Source of the DNA: an uncultured Lachnospiraceae bacterium
GTDB taxonomy: Bacteria > Bacillota_A > Clostridia > Lachnospirales > Lachnospiraceae
NCBI GenBank assembly: GCA_900556645.1
Contig: USPJ01000009.1
Location: 1-12,816, forward strand
Reading direction: 5' to 3'
DNA: 12,816 bases
Made by a program: the position numbers and the translations under genes
Part shown: positions 7,438 to 12,816 of the stretch, piece by piece
How positions within the stretch are numbered: position 1 is the first letter of the stretch
Layout: each line of letters starts with the position of its first letter
Notes under the pieces: generated by a model
Database searches by the model: none
The model's input: only the letters and a program-made list of their open reading frames with translations
Told to the model about the DNA's origin: nothing

Positions 7438-9255
7438 TTTGATAAATCTGGATATCTCCACATTTTTTCCGTTGTATTCTTTGACGGAGCTCAAATATAA
7501 TTTTGATTTTGCACGGGTCATGCCCACGTAGAACATTCGCCGTTCCTCTTCTATTTCTTGAGAGAGGACGGCTTTTTTGTATGGCATAATTTTTTCATTC
7601 ACATCTACAATATAAACCACTTCATACTCCAATCCCTTGGCACTGTGTAGAGTGGCAAGGGTTACCCCTTCCTTTTGGACACTATTTTTCTTTGTCATTT
7701 CTTCCAACTCTTCTTTGTATTCCTGCATGTGTAAGAACCACGCCTCATAGGAATTGTATTCTCTGGCACCCTCCTGCAATTCATCCAAAATCTCTATCAG
7801 TTCTTCCGCCTTGATATGGCGATATTCCGCATACTCCCGAACAAAATCATCATATCCGATTCCGTGGCGGATATAGTTCATAGCCGCATAAGGTTTCATA
7901 CCGGAAAGCATTTTGACATCATATTCCAACCGCTCAATCCGTTCCGCAACCCATGGCTGTTCCTTATAATATTCTTCCCACACATCAAAGGCAACATAGG
8001 GCTCCTCCAGACTGTCTCTTCCGATATAACGTTTCGGACGATTCATAATTTTCAGAAAATCTCCCCGTTCCCGGCTTCCCTGAGCAATCTGCATATATGT
8101 AAAAATATCCTTTGCCATCCAATGCTCATAGATATTTGGAATCTTATCTCTGGACCAAAAAGGGATATTGTGATTCAAAAGCTGTTCCACTAAAATCCGA
8201 GGCTGAGTATTGGTTCGGTAAAGTATTGCCATTTCTTCATAAGGAATTCCCTGTTCCAGATGTTTTCGGATTCCGGCAATGATTGCCTCACTTTCTTCCC
8301 ATTGGTTTTTACATAGCTGAAAATGCACATCTTCCCCTTCTGCTTTTGCCGCTTGAATTTTCTTAGAAAACCTTGTCTGGTTATTTGCAATCAAGTTTCC
8401 TGCCCGTTCAATGATTTTTCCGCCGGAACGATAGTTTACATCCAATAGAATCTCTTCCACTTTTGGATAGTCTTTCTTAAAGTTTAACATAATTTCCGGC
8501 TTCGCCCCTCTAAAACGGTAGATGGATTGGTCATCATCCCCCACCACAAACAGATTATCCTCCGGCTTTGCCAGCATCTTCACAATCTCATATTGCAGCT
8601 TATTAATGTCTTGAAACTCATCAATCAGAATATAGGAAAATTGTTTCTGCCAAAGTGCCAATATATCCCTACGCTCCCGAAATAATTCGTAGGTATAACC
8701 CAGCATATCATCAAAATCAATCAGCCTTGCCCTGTGCATCTTTGTGTCATATTCCCGGAAAATCTTACGGAAAATCTCTTCGCCGCAGCTTTTTGCATAG
8801 TAGTGTTCCACCGGGATTCCCTCATTTTTTACCAGACTGATTTCCGAGAGAAGATTTCCCAAAAACTCTCCTTCATCCTCATACTCCAACTGCATTTTTC
8901 CTATGATTTCCCGCAAAAACTGATATTTCTGCTCCTCCCGGATAATATTCTGTGCCGTGTAATGATAGGCATTTTTCAATATAGAAAAAAAGACGGCATG
9001 AAAGGTACCAAAAGTAACCGGACAGCTTTTCCCCTCCATCAGTTTTACAAACCGCAGCTTCATCTCCTGTGCCGCTGCTTTCGTAAAAGTAATCACAAGG
9101 ATTTTTTCCGGTGCTACATGTTCTTTTATGATTAAATTTTTAACTCTCTGGGTAATGACAAGAGTTTTCCCACTTCCCGGACCGGCAAGAATTAATGCCG
9201 GTCCCTCTCTATGGGAAATTGCCTTAGATTGTGATTTATTAAAAGACGATTTCAT
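7423..9255 (-). CDS. UvrD/PcrA-type superfamily 1A ATP-dependent DNA helicase, short form
   Basis: This enzyme unwinds DNA 3' to 5' using ATP in repair or replication-fork processing; the exact pathway is not determinable here. All SF1A motifs are intact: Walker A GPGSGKT (25-31), Ia ITFTKAAAQEM (55-65), II IDEFQD (211-216), III GDDDQSIYRFRGA (239-251), IV NYRS (274-277), V TLHSAKGLEYE (535-545) and VI ERRMFYVGMTRAK (571-583). The protein is 610 residues, roughly 130 shorter than PcrA/UvrD. It ends about 25 residues after motif VI, so it lacks the C-terminal extension with the RNA-polymerase-binding Tudor domain of PcrA; the interior 2B region also seems small. It therefore need not be the cell's main PcrA. 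SD-like AGGAA precedes the ATG. It follows gltX by 17 nt and probably shares its transcript. Its stop overlaps the DUF1292 stop on the other strand. Confidence 0.93.
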   Translation of the reverse strand: MKSSFNKSQSKAISHREGPALILAGPGSGKTLVITQRVKNLIIKEHVAPEKILVITFTKAAAQEMKLRFVKLMEGKSCPVTFGTFHAVFFSILKNAYHYTAQNIIREEQKYQFLREIIGKMQLEYEDEGEFLGNLLSEISLVKNEGIPVEHYYAKSCGEEIFRKIFREYDTKMHRARLIDFDDMLGYTYELFRERRDILALWQKQFSYILIDEFQDINKLQYEIVKMLAKPEDNLFVVGDDDQSIYRFRGAKPEIMLNFKKDYPKVEEILLDVNYRSGGKIIERAGNLIANNQTRFSKKIQAAKAEGEDVHFQLCKNQWEESEAIIAGIRKHLEQGIPYEEMAILYRTNTQPRILVEQLLNHNIPFWSRDKIPNIYEHWMAKDIFTYMQIAQGSRERGDFLKIMNRPKRYIGRDSLEEPYVAFDVWEEYYKEQPWVAERIERLEYDVKMLSGMKPYAAMNYIRHGIGYDDFVREYAEYRHIKAEELIEILDELQEGAREYNSYEAWFLHMQEYKEELEEMTKKNSVQKEGVTLATLHSAKGLEYEVVYIVDVNEKIMPYKKAVLSQEIEEERRMFYVGMTRAKSKLYLSSVKEYNGKNVEISRFIKEAGI

Positions 9256-9272
9256 TTTTATTCCTATTCAGG

Positions 9273-10736
9273 TTATGCTGCTGTTTCGCTTTCTAATTTT
9301 GCGATGGCAGCTTTGATTCTGGCAAGGGATTCTTCTTTTCCCAATACCTCCATCAGCTCCGTGGCTCCTCCCGGTGTCATCTGCTTTCCGGAAACTGCCG
9401 TACGGATTGGCCACATCACATAACCGTTTTTACATTCTTTTTCTTTTACATATTCACACAGCATCGCATACAGTGCATCATTGGAGTAATCCTCCTGCTG
9501 TTCTAACCGCGGAAGAATCTCTTTTAATACCTCCAAAGAGGTCTCCGGTGTGGTTTTCATCTTTTTGTGAGCATACATGGAAATGTCATACTCCGGTACC
9601 GCCTCAAAGAAATCCACATGCTCTGCAATATCAGGAAATACCTCAATTCTGGTTTTTACCATAGCTGCAATTTTTCTTAAATCGTAATCTTTGGTAATGG
9701 CTTCTTTCAGATATGGCTCTGCTTTTTCATAAAAAGCATCAAAATCCATAGCCTTTAAGTATTCTCCATTCATCCAACGCAGCTTTACAATATCAAAAAC
9801 TGCCGGAGATTTGTTGATTCTGTGATAATCAAACTGTGCAATCAACTCATCCAATGTAAAAATTTCCCGGTTGTCCTCAGGACTCCAGCCCAAAAGTGCA
9901 ATGTAATTTACAATGGCTTCCGGCAAAAATCCCTCCAGCAAATCCTCAAAGGAAGCATGTCCGCTTCGTTTGCTGAGTTTCTTGTGATTTTCATCGGTAA
10001 TCAGCGGAAGATGAATATATACCGGTGATTCCCATCCGAAGGCATCATAAAGACGCTGATACTTCGGTGCCGAGGACAGATATTCATTTCCCCTTACTAC
10101 ATGAGTAATGTTCATGGTGTGGTCATCCACAACATTGGCAAAATTATAGGTCGGGTAACCGTCGGATTTTATCAGAATCATGTCATCCAGTTCTGCATTT
10201 TCCACTGTAATATCTCCATAAAGCTCATCATGGAAGGTGGTGGTTCCCTCATTTGGAATGTTCTGTCGGATTACAAAAGGTTTTCCGGCAGCCAGATTTG
10301 CCTCCACTTCTTCTTTCGACAGGGACAGACAGTGCTTGTCATACATGACAATCTCTTTTCCCTCCACCACTTCTGTTCTTATGGATTCCAATCGTTCCTT
10401 ATCACAGAAGCAATAGTAAGCCTCACCTTTTTCCACCAGTTCCTTTGCATAATCCATATAGATTCCGGTTTTCATTCGCTCACTCTGGACATACGGACCG
10501 TATCCTCCGTCCTTATCCGGTCCTTCATCATGGAGCAGTCCCGCAGTTGCCATGGTGCGGTAAATAATCTCTGTGGCACCCTCCACAAAACGTTCCTGAT
10601 CGGTGTCCTCTATACGAAGCATAAAATCTCCGCCTGCATGCTTTGCAATCAAAAATTCATACAGTGCGGACCGCAGATTTCCCACGTGCATTTTTCCTGT
10701 TGGGCTTGGTGCGTATCTTGTTCTTACCTTTGTCAT
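9273..10736 (-). CDS. gltX: Glutamyl-tRNA synthetase
   Basis: This class Ib synthetase charges tRNA-Glu; in clostridia that use GatCAB it may also mischarge tRNA-Gln (non-discriminating), which sequence alone does not settle here. The 487 residues fit the bacterial GluRS length. The HIGH-type motif is in [16 protein letters not shown] (11-26), followed by [10 protein letters not shown] (40-49). The KMSKS-type loop is KLSKRSG (253-259). The zinc-knuckle insertion has Cys109-x-Cys111 and Cys136 (YDKHC), but the fourth ligand position (C-x-H in E. coli) reads Leu-Ser, so zinc binding is uncertain. The helical anticodon-binding domain is at about 330-487. The ATG at 10736 has a strong SD, AAAGGAGAT (10742-10750), 5 nt upstream. 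A predicted promoter lies at 10816-10844 with a leader of roughly 70 nt. The helicase gene follows after 17 nt. Confidence 0.97.
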   Translation of the reverse strand: MTKVRTRYAPSPTGKMHVGNLRSALYEFLIAKHAGGDFMLRIEDTDQERFVEGATEIIYRTMATAGLLHDEGPDKDGGYGPYVQSERMKTGIYMDYAKELVEKGEAYYCFCDKERLESIRTEVVEGKEIVMYDKHCLSLSKEEVEANLAAGKPFVIRQNIPNEGTTTFHDELYGDITVENAELDDMILIKSDGYPTYNFANVVDDHTMNITHVVRGNEYLSSAPKYQRLYDAFGWESPVYIHLPLITDENHKKLSKRSGHASFEDLLEGFLPEAIVNYIALLGWSPEDNREIFTLDELIAQFDYHRINKSPAVFDIVKLRWMNGEYLKAMDFDAFYEKAEPYLKEAITKDYDLRKIAAMVKTRIEVFPDIAEHVDFFEAVPEYDISMYAHKKMKTTPETSLEVLKEILPRLEQQEDYSNDALYAMLCEYVKEKECKNGYVMWPIRTAVSGKQMTPGGATELMEVLGKEESLARIKAAIAKLESETAA

Positions 10737-10759
10737 AATCTATCTCCTTTTCTCATCAA

Positions 10760-10792
10760 ATTGGAATTTCAGTTCTTCTATTAAATTCCAAT
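10760..10792 (-). promoter_or_regulatory. Hairpin in the gltX 5' leader
   Basis: A perfect 10-bp inverted repeat is present: on the - strand ATTGGAATTT, a 13-nt loop, then AAATTCCAAT. It lies between the predicted transcription start (about 10809) and the gltX Shine-Dalgarno (10742-10750). The 3' arm is followed by TTGATGAG rather than a U tract, so it is not a standard terminator. It could be a protein operator, an RNA stabiliser or neither. It is too small for a T-box leader. Confidence 0.55.
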
Positions 10793-10802
10793 CCACATAC
10801 AA

Positions 10803-10837
10803 AACGCCATGAATTATTATATAACATCCATGGCGTT
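10803..10837 (-). terminator. Inverted repeat downstream of the repeat-protein gene, possible terminator
   Basis: On the - strand AACGCCATG (10829-10837) and CATGGCGTT (10803-10811) form a perfect 9-bp stem with a 17-nt AT-rich loop, ending in GCGTTTTGTATG, i.e. only four consecutive U. It begins 23 nt after the stop of the 75-residue gene. It is a plausible but weak terminator; the same DNA also carries the predicted gltX -10 box in its loop. Confidence 0.45.
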
Positions 10838-10844
10838 CCTTCAA
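10816..10844 (-). promoter_or_regulatory. Probable gltX promoter, with -10 inside the loop of an inverted repeat
   Basis: On the - strand TTGAAG (10839-10844, 4/6) and a perfect TATAAT (10816-10821) are separated by exactly 17 nt. Transcription would begin near 10809. The dyad AACGCCATG/CATGGCGTT occupies the spacer and start region on both sides of the -10 box. Confidence 0.6.
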
Positions 10845-10859
10845 CTGTCGGGATTTATT

Positions 10860-11087
10860 TTATTTTGTAATTCCGTTCAAATTCGTAATATCAAACTTCA
10901 AATCATCGCGATTGGTGATTCCGTTCAAGTTGGTAATGCTGAATCGAAACTCATCTCTTCCGGTGATTCCATTCAGATTGGTAATATCGAATTTCAAATC
11001 ATCCCGATATGTCATCCCGTTTAGATTCGTAATGCTGAATCTCGCATTCTTGTAACCTTCCGGGTCCAGGTAATAAAAGTTTAACAT
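10860..11087 (-). CDS. Small tandem-repeat protein (four 16-residue ITNLNG repeats), function unknown
   Basis: I do not recognise this 75-residue protein. After a 15-residue head (MLNFYYLDPEGYKNA) it is entirely repeats: RFSITNLNGMTYRDDL, KFDITNLNGITGRDEF, RFSITNLNGITNRDDL and a truncated KFDITNLNGITK. Units alternate between an R-F-S and a K-F-D type, so a 32-residue pair appears to have been duplicated. There is no Cys, signal peptide or hydrophobic helix. Alternating F-x-I-x-N-L patterns suggest short beta strands with an N-G turn, possibly a small solenoid or beta-sheet stack (inference). Translation is well supported: GGGAGGTG (11095-11102) lies 7 nt before the ATG, and the repeated words use different synonymous codons. 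It lies 89 nt downstream of the [FeFe] hydrogenase with no evident terminator or strong promoter between, so it may share that transcript. Confidence 0.8.
   Translation of the reverse strand: MLNFYYLDPEGYKNARFSITNLNGMTYRDDLKFDITNLNGITGRDEFRFSITNLNGITNRDDLKFDITNLNGITK
10863..11042 (-). repeat. Four in-frame 48-bp coding repeats (last one 36 bp)
   Basis: Units on the - strand are 10995-11042, 10947-10994, 10899-10946 and the partial 10863-10898. They encode the 16-residue repeats of the small protein. At DNA level they differ in many third positions: the Leu of NLNG is CTA, CTG, TTG and TTG in units 1 to 4, and Thr is ACG or ACC. They are therefore old repeats kept by protein-level constraint rather than recent slippage products. 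Confidence 0.9.
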
Positions 11088-11103
11088 CCGAAAACACCTC
11101 CCT

Positions 11104-11123
11104 GGGAATTTTCATACATTCCC
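11104..11123 (-). promoter_or_regulatory. Small hairpin directly before the repeat-protein ribosome binding site
   Basis: On the - strand GGGAAT (11118-11123), an 8-nt loop and ATTCCC (11104-11109) form a 6-bp stem that ends 1 nt before the SD GGGAGGTG (11095-11102). It could influence translation or mark a processed 5' end. In the surrounding 89-nt gap (11088-11176) I see no convincing promoter or terminator. Confidence 0.35.
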
Positions 11124-11176
11124 TGTTGGTATTTTCTACATTTTTCTTCCTTTTATCCCCTTTCCTCAATGGAAAA

Positions 11177-12679
11177 TTAATCTAATTCTATCTCACGCAA
11201 TTCCTTCGGCGGTATCTGGCGTGTGGAAGCTTTCTTCATCTTATCCACCTCTACCTTTGCCTTCGGAATCGGAAGAATGGTTCCGGCTCCTGCTACACAA
11301 CCGCCCGGACATCCCATTCCTTCAATCATGCAGCCGTTTTTCTTACCTGCTTTGGCAAGCATTAAAACTTTCTTACACTCTGCCAGACCCTCCGCATGCT
11401 CAATCTTAACCTCCACATCCGGATAATATTCATGAATACAGTTGGTAACTGCTTCCGCAACACCTCCTGCCACCGCATATCCACGTCCGGTTGCCGTTGC
11501 ATCATGCATAGAACGGTCTCCTTCGATTGCATTTGGATTAATACCCTTTGCCTCGAACATTCCGCTCAATTCTTCAAAGGTAATGACAAAGTCTACGTCA
11601 CTTCGTACATCATGACGGCTGGCTTCCAGTTTCTTCGCCGCACAAGGTCCGATGAACACCACCTTTGCATCCGGATGTTCTTTCTTAATGCTTCGTGCCG
11701 TTGCTACCATCGGTGTCAGCTCAGAAGATACACTCTCAATCAAATCCGGAAACTGGGTCTTTGCCAGCATTGCCCAAGACGGACAACAGGAAGTCAACAG
11801 GAACGGCAATTCTCCGGTTGCCACATGGTTTGCATAGTGGTGAGCTTCCGCTACAGCTCCGATATCCGCACCTAAAGCGGTCTCCACAACATCCGAAAAT
11901 CCCAGCTCCAACAAAGCTGCTTTGACATTTCTTGGTGTTGCATCCGGTCCGAACTGTCCCACAAAGGCAGGTGCCACCTCAGCAATAACCTTTCCGCCTT
12001 CTTTCATACAACGGATTAACTGGAATATCTGAGATTTATCCGCAATGGCTCCGAATGGACAGCTTACCATACACTGACCACAGGAAACACATTTCTCTGC
12101 ATCAATTTCCGCACGTCCGTATTTATCTGTTCCAATGGCTCCTACACCACATGCCATAGAGCAAGGTCTCTCTTTTTTGGCAATGGCATCGTATGGGCAG
12201 ACAGATTTACACTTTCCGCATTTGATACATTTTTCTTGGTCGATAAAGGCTTTTCCTTTTACATGGGAAATGGCTCCCTTCGGACAAACCTCCATACAAG
12301 GGTGTGCAATACATCCCTGACACATATTGGAAACTTCATATTTTTTATCTTCGCAGAGGTTACAGGCAGATGGAATTACCTGCATGAGAGGCGGCTCATA
12401 ATATTTTTCCGCAATATTACTCTCCTCTAATCCGCTGGTCAAATGAACTACCCGGTTCTCCGGTCTTAAAGACATACCCATTGCAAGACGCACACGCTCT
12501 GACGCAATGGCTCTTTCATGGAAAATACTTTCCCGGTATGTGGCGATTTCTCCCGGACATACCGTAAATGGGATAGCCTCAATAGCATCATTGATATTAT
12601 CCGACTCATAGGCCGCTTTTGCGATTTCTGTAAAAATTTGGTGTCTGATTTCTGATACTGGTGTTTGAATTCCTCTCAT
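11177..12679 (-). CDS. Monomeric [FeFe] hydrogenase, group B-like
   Basis: This enzyme catalyses reversible proton reduction to H2, probably with ferredoxin, disposing of fermentative reductant in the cytoplasm. Of 500 residues, the N-terminal part (about 100-210) is rich in Fe-S cysteines: C106/C109, C120-x2-C123-x4-C128-x3-C132, C151-x2-C154-x2-C157-x3-C161, C173/C177 and C197-x2-C200-x2-C203-x3-C207. The H-cluster domain follows with L1 TSCCPSW (296-302), L2 GPCAAKK (344-350) and L3 EGMGCPGGC (453-461). Likely H-cluster ligands are Cys299, Cys346, Cys457 and Cys461, with Cys298 as proton-relay cysteine. GPC instead of MPC in L2 and MGC instead of MAC in L3 fit the less studied group B (clostridial HydIII-like) enzymes. 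No NADH-binding HydB/HydC subunits or maturases HydEFG are in the window. SD AGGAGG precedes the ATG. A promoter and a Rex-like operator lie directly upstream. Confidence 0.93.
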   Translation of the reverse strand: MRGIQTPVSEIRHQIFTEIAKAAYESDNINDAIEAIPFTVCPGEIATYRESIFHERAIASERVRLAMGMSLRPENRVVHLTSGLEESNIAEKYYEPPLMQVIPSACNLCEDKKYEVSNMCQGCIAHPCMEVCPKGAISHVKGKAFIDQEKCIKCGKCKSVCPYDAIAKKERPCSMACGVGAIGTDKYGRAEIDAEKCVSCGQCMVSCPFGAIADKSQIFQLIRCMKEGGKVIAEVAPAFVGQFGPDATPRNVKAALLELGFSDVVETALGADIGAVAEAHHYANHVATGELPFLLTSCCPSWAMLAKTQFPDLIESVSSELTPMVATARSIKKEHPDAKVVFIGPCAAKKLEASRHDVRSDVDFVITFEELSGMFEAKGINPNAIEGDRSMHDATATGRGYAVAGGVAEAVTNCIHEYYPDVEVKIEHAEGLAECKKVLMLAKAGKKNGCMIEGMGCPGGCVAGAGTILPIPKAKVEVDKMKKASTRQIPPKELREIELD

Positions 12680-12720
12680 AGGCTCCTCCTAATCTCAATA
12701 CATCATCTTTTCGCAGTATA

Positions 12721-12738
12721 TTGTTAATTATTTAACAT
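12721..12738 (-). promoter_or_regulatory. Rex-type operator upstream of the [FeFe] hydrogenase
   Basis: The + strand reads TTGTTAA-TTAT-TTAACAT, matching 13 of the 14 defined bases of the clostridial Rex consensus TTGTTAA-N4-TTAACAA. It sits just downstream of the predicted promoter (start about 12741) and 42 nt before the ATG. Rex is the NADH/NAD+-sensing repressor of fermentation and hydrogenase genes in Clostridia; binding here would block transcription when NADH is low. Confidence 0.75.
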
Positions 12739-12747
12739 TCTACTAAT

Positions 12748-12776
12748 AATCTAACATATGAATCCCATTCTGACAA
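12748..12776 (-). promoter_or_regulatory. Probable promoter of the [FeFe] hydrogenase
   Basis: On the - strand TTGTCA (12771-12776, 5/6) and TAGATT (12748-12753, 4/6) are separated by 17 nt, with TG one base before the -10 box (extended -10). The predicted start is near 12741, immediately before the Rex-like site. The remainder of 12680-12816 is AT-rich and shows no gene. Confidence 0.55.
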
Positions 12777-12816
12777 GATATTTTCCCCATTGTACTGAAT
12801 TTAATACTTTTCTTTT

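Noticed and set aside
10737..10860. T-box riboswitch before gltX
   Set aside because: The leader is only about 70 nt, with one simple hairpin and no recognisable T-box sequence or antiterminator; a T-box needs roughly 200 nt or more.
10809..11024. 71-codon + strand frame that is also repetitive, opposite the small repeat gene
   Set aside because: Its repetition is a by-product of the 48-bp repeats. The - strand frame has the strong Shine-Dalgarno and the protein-conserved, codon-variable pattern.
10863..11042. CRISPR-like or satellite array suggested by the regular 48-bp period
   Set aside because: Units are contiguous with no unique spacers, diverged mostly at third positions and in frame; they are coding repeats.
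11396..11875. 159-codon open frame on the + strand inside the hydrogenase gene
   Set aside because: The opposite strand encodes intact H-cluster motifs across this interval; the + frame is Cys/His-rich only as the complement of that sequence.
1..12816. A defence system, prophage or mobile element
   Set aside because: I found no integrase, transposase, nuclease-helicase cassette, toxin-antitoxin pair or terminal repeats; the genes look like core chromosome plus a few uncharacterised proteins.

Overview
The window looks like a chromosomal segment of a low-to-moderate GC, anaerobic Firmicute of class Clostridia, probably close to Lachnospiraceae. This rests on gene content and protein style: a flavodiiron protein, a monomeric [FeFe] hydrogenase, a stand-alone HD-GYP protein, a DUF1292 protein, strong AGGAGG-type ribosome binding sites and a Rex-type operator. 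No rRNA, tRNA, insertion sequence, prophage or CRISPR array is visible. Genus or species cannot be named from the sequence alone.

Layout from left to right. (1) Positions 1-1242 (+) hold the 3' part of a zinc-dependent medium-chain dehydrogenase of the L-sorbose-1-phosphate reductase (SorE) type. It ends at a strong bidirectional terminator (1271-1305). (2) A compact four-gene block reads leftward from about 5857 to 1319. Its genes are a debranching-enzyme-like GH13 protein that appears to have lost its catalytic residues, a DUF5662 protein, tryptophanyl-tRNA synthetase (trpS) and a flavodiiron protein (fprA). Gaps are 5 nt, a 7-nt overlap and 26 nt, so this looks like one operon with a promoter near 5891-5919. 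(3) Divergently, an HD-GYP cyclic-di-GMP phosphodiesterase and a very acidic DUF1292 protein read rightward (6000-7426). (4) A leftward pair follows, glutamyl-tRNA synthetase (gltX) and a short UvrD/PcrA-type helicase (10736-7423). The helicase stop codon overlaps the DUF1292 stop codon from the opposite strand. (5) A leftward pair at the right end consists of a group-B-like monomeric [FeFe] hydrogenase (12679-11177) and a 75-residue protein built almost wholly of four 16-residue repeats (11087-10860).

Metabolically the window suggests a fermenting anaerobe: a Rex-regulated hydrogenase for redox disposal, a flavodiiron protein for removing O2 or NO, and sugar-phosphate interconversion by the SorE-like enzyme. 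The two aminoacyl-tRNA synthetases and the helicase are housekeeping genes.

The least ordinary items are the tandem-repeat mini-protein, whose repeats are conserved in protein but not in synonymous codons; the apparent GH13 pseudoenzyme; the near-consensus Rex operator just downstream of the hydrogenase promoter; and a gltX promoter whose -10 box sits inside the loop of a 9-bp inverted repeat.
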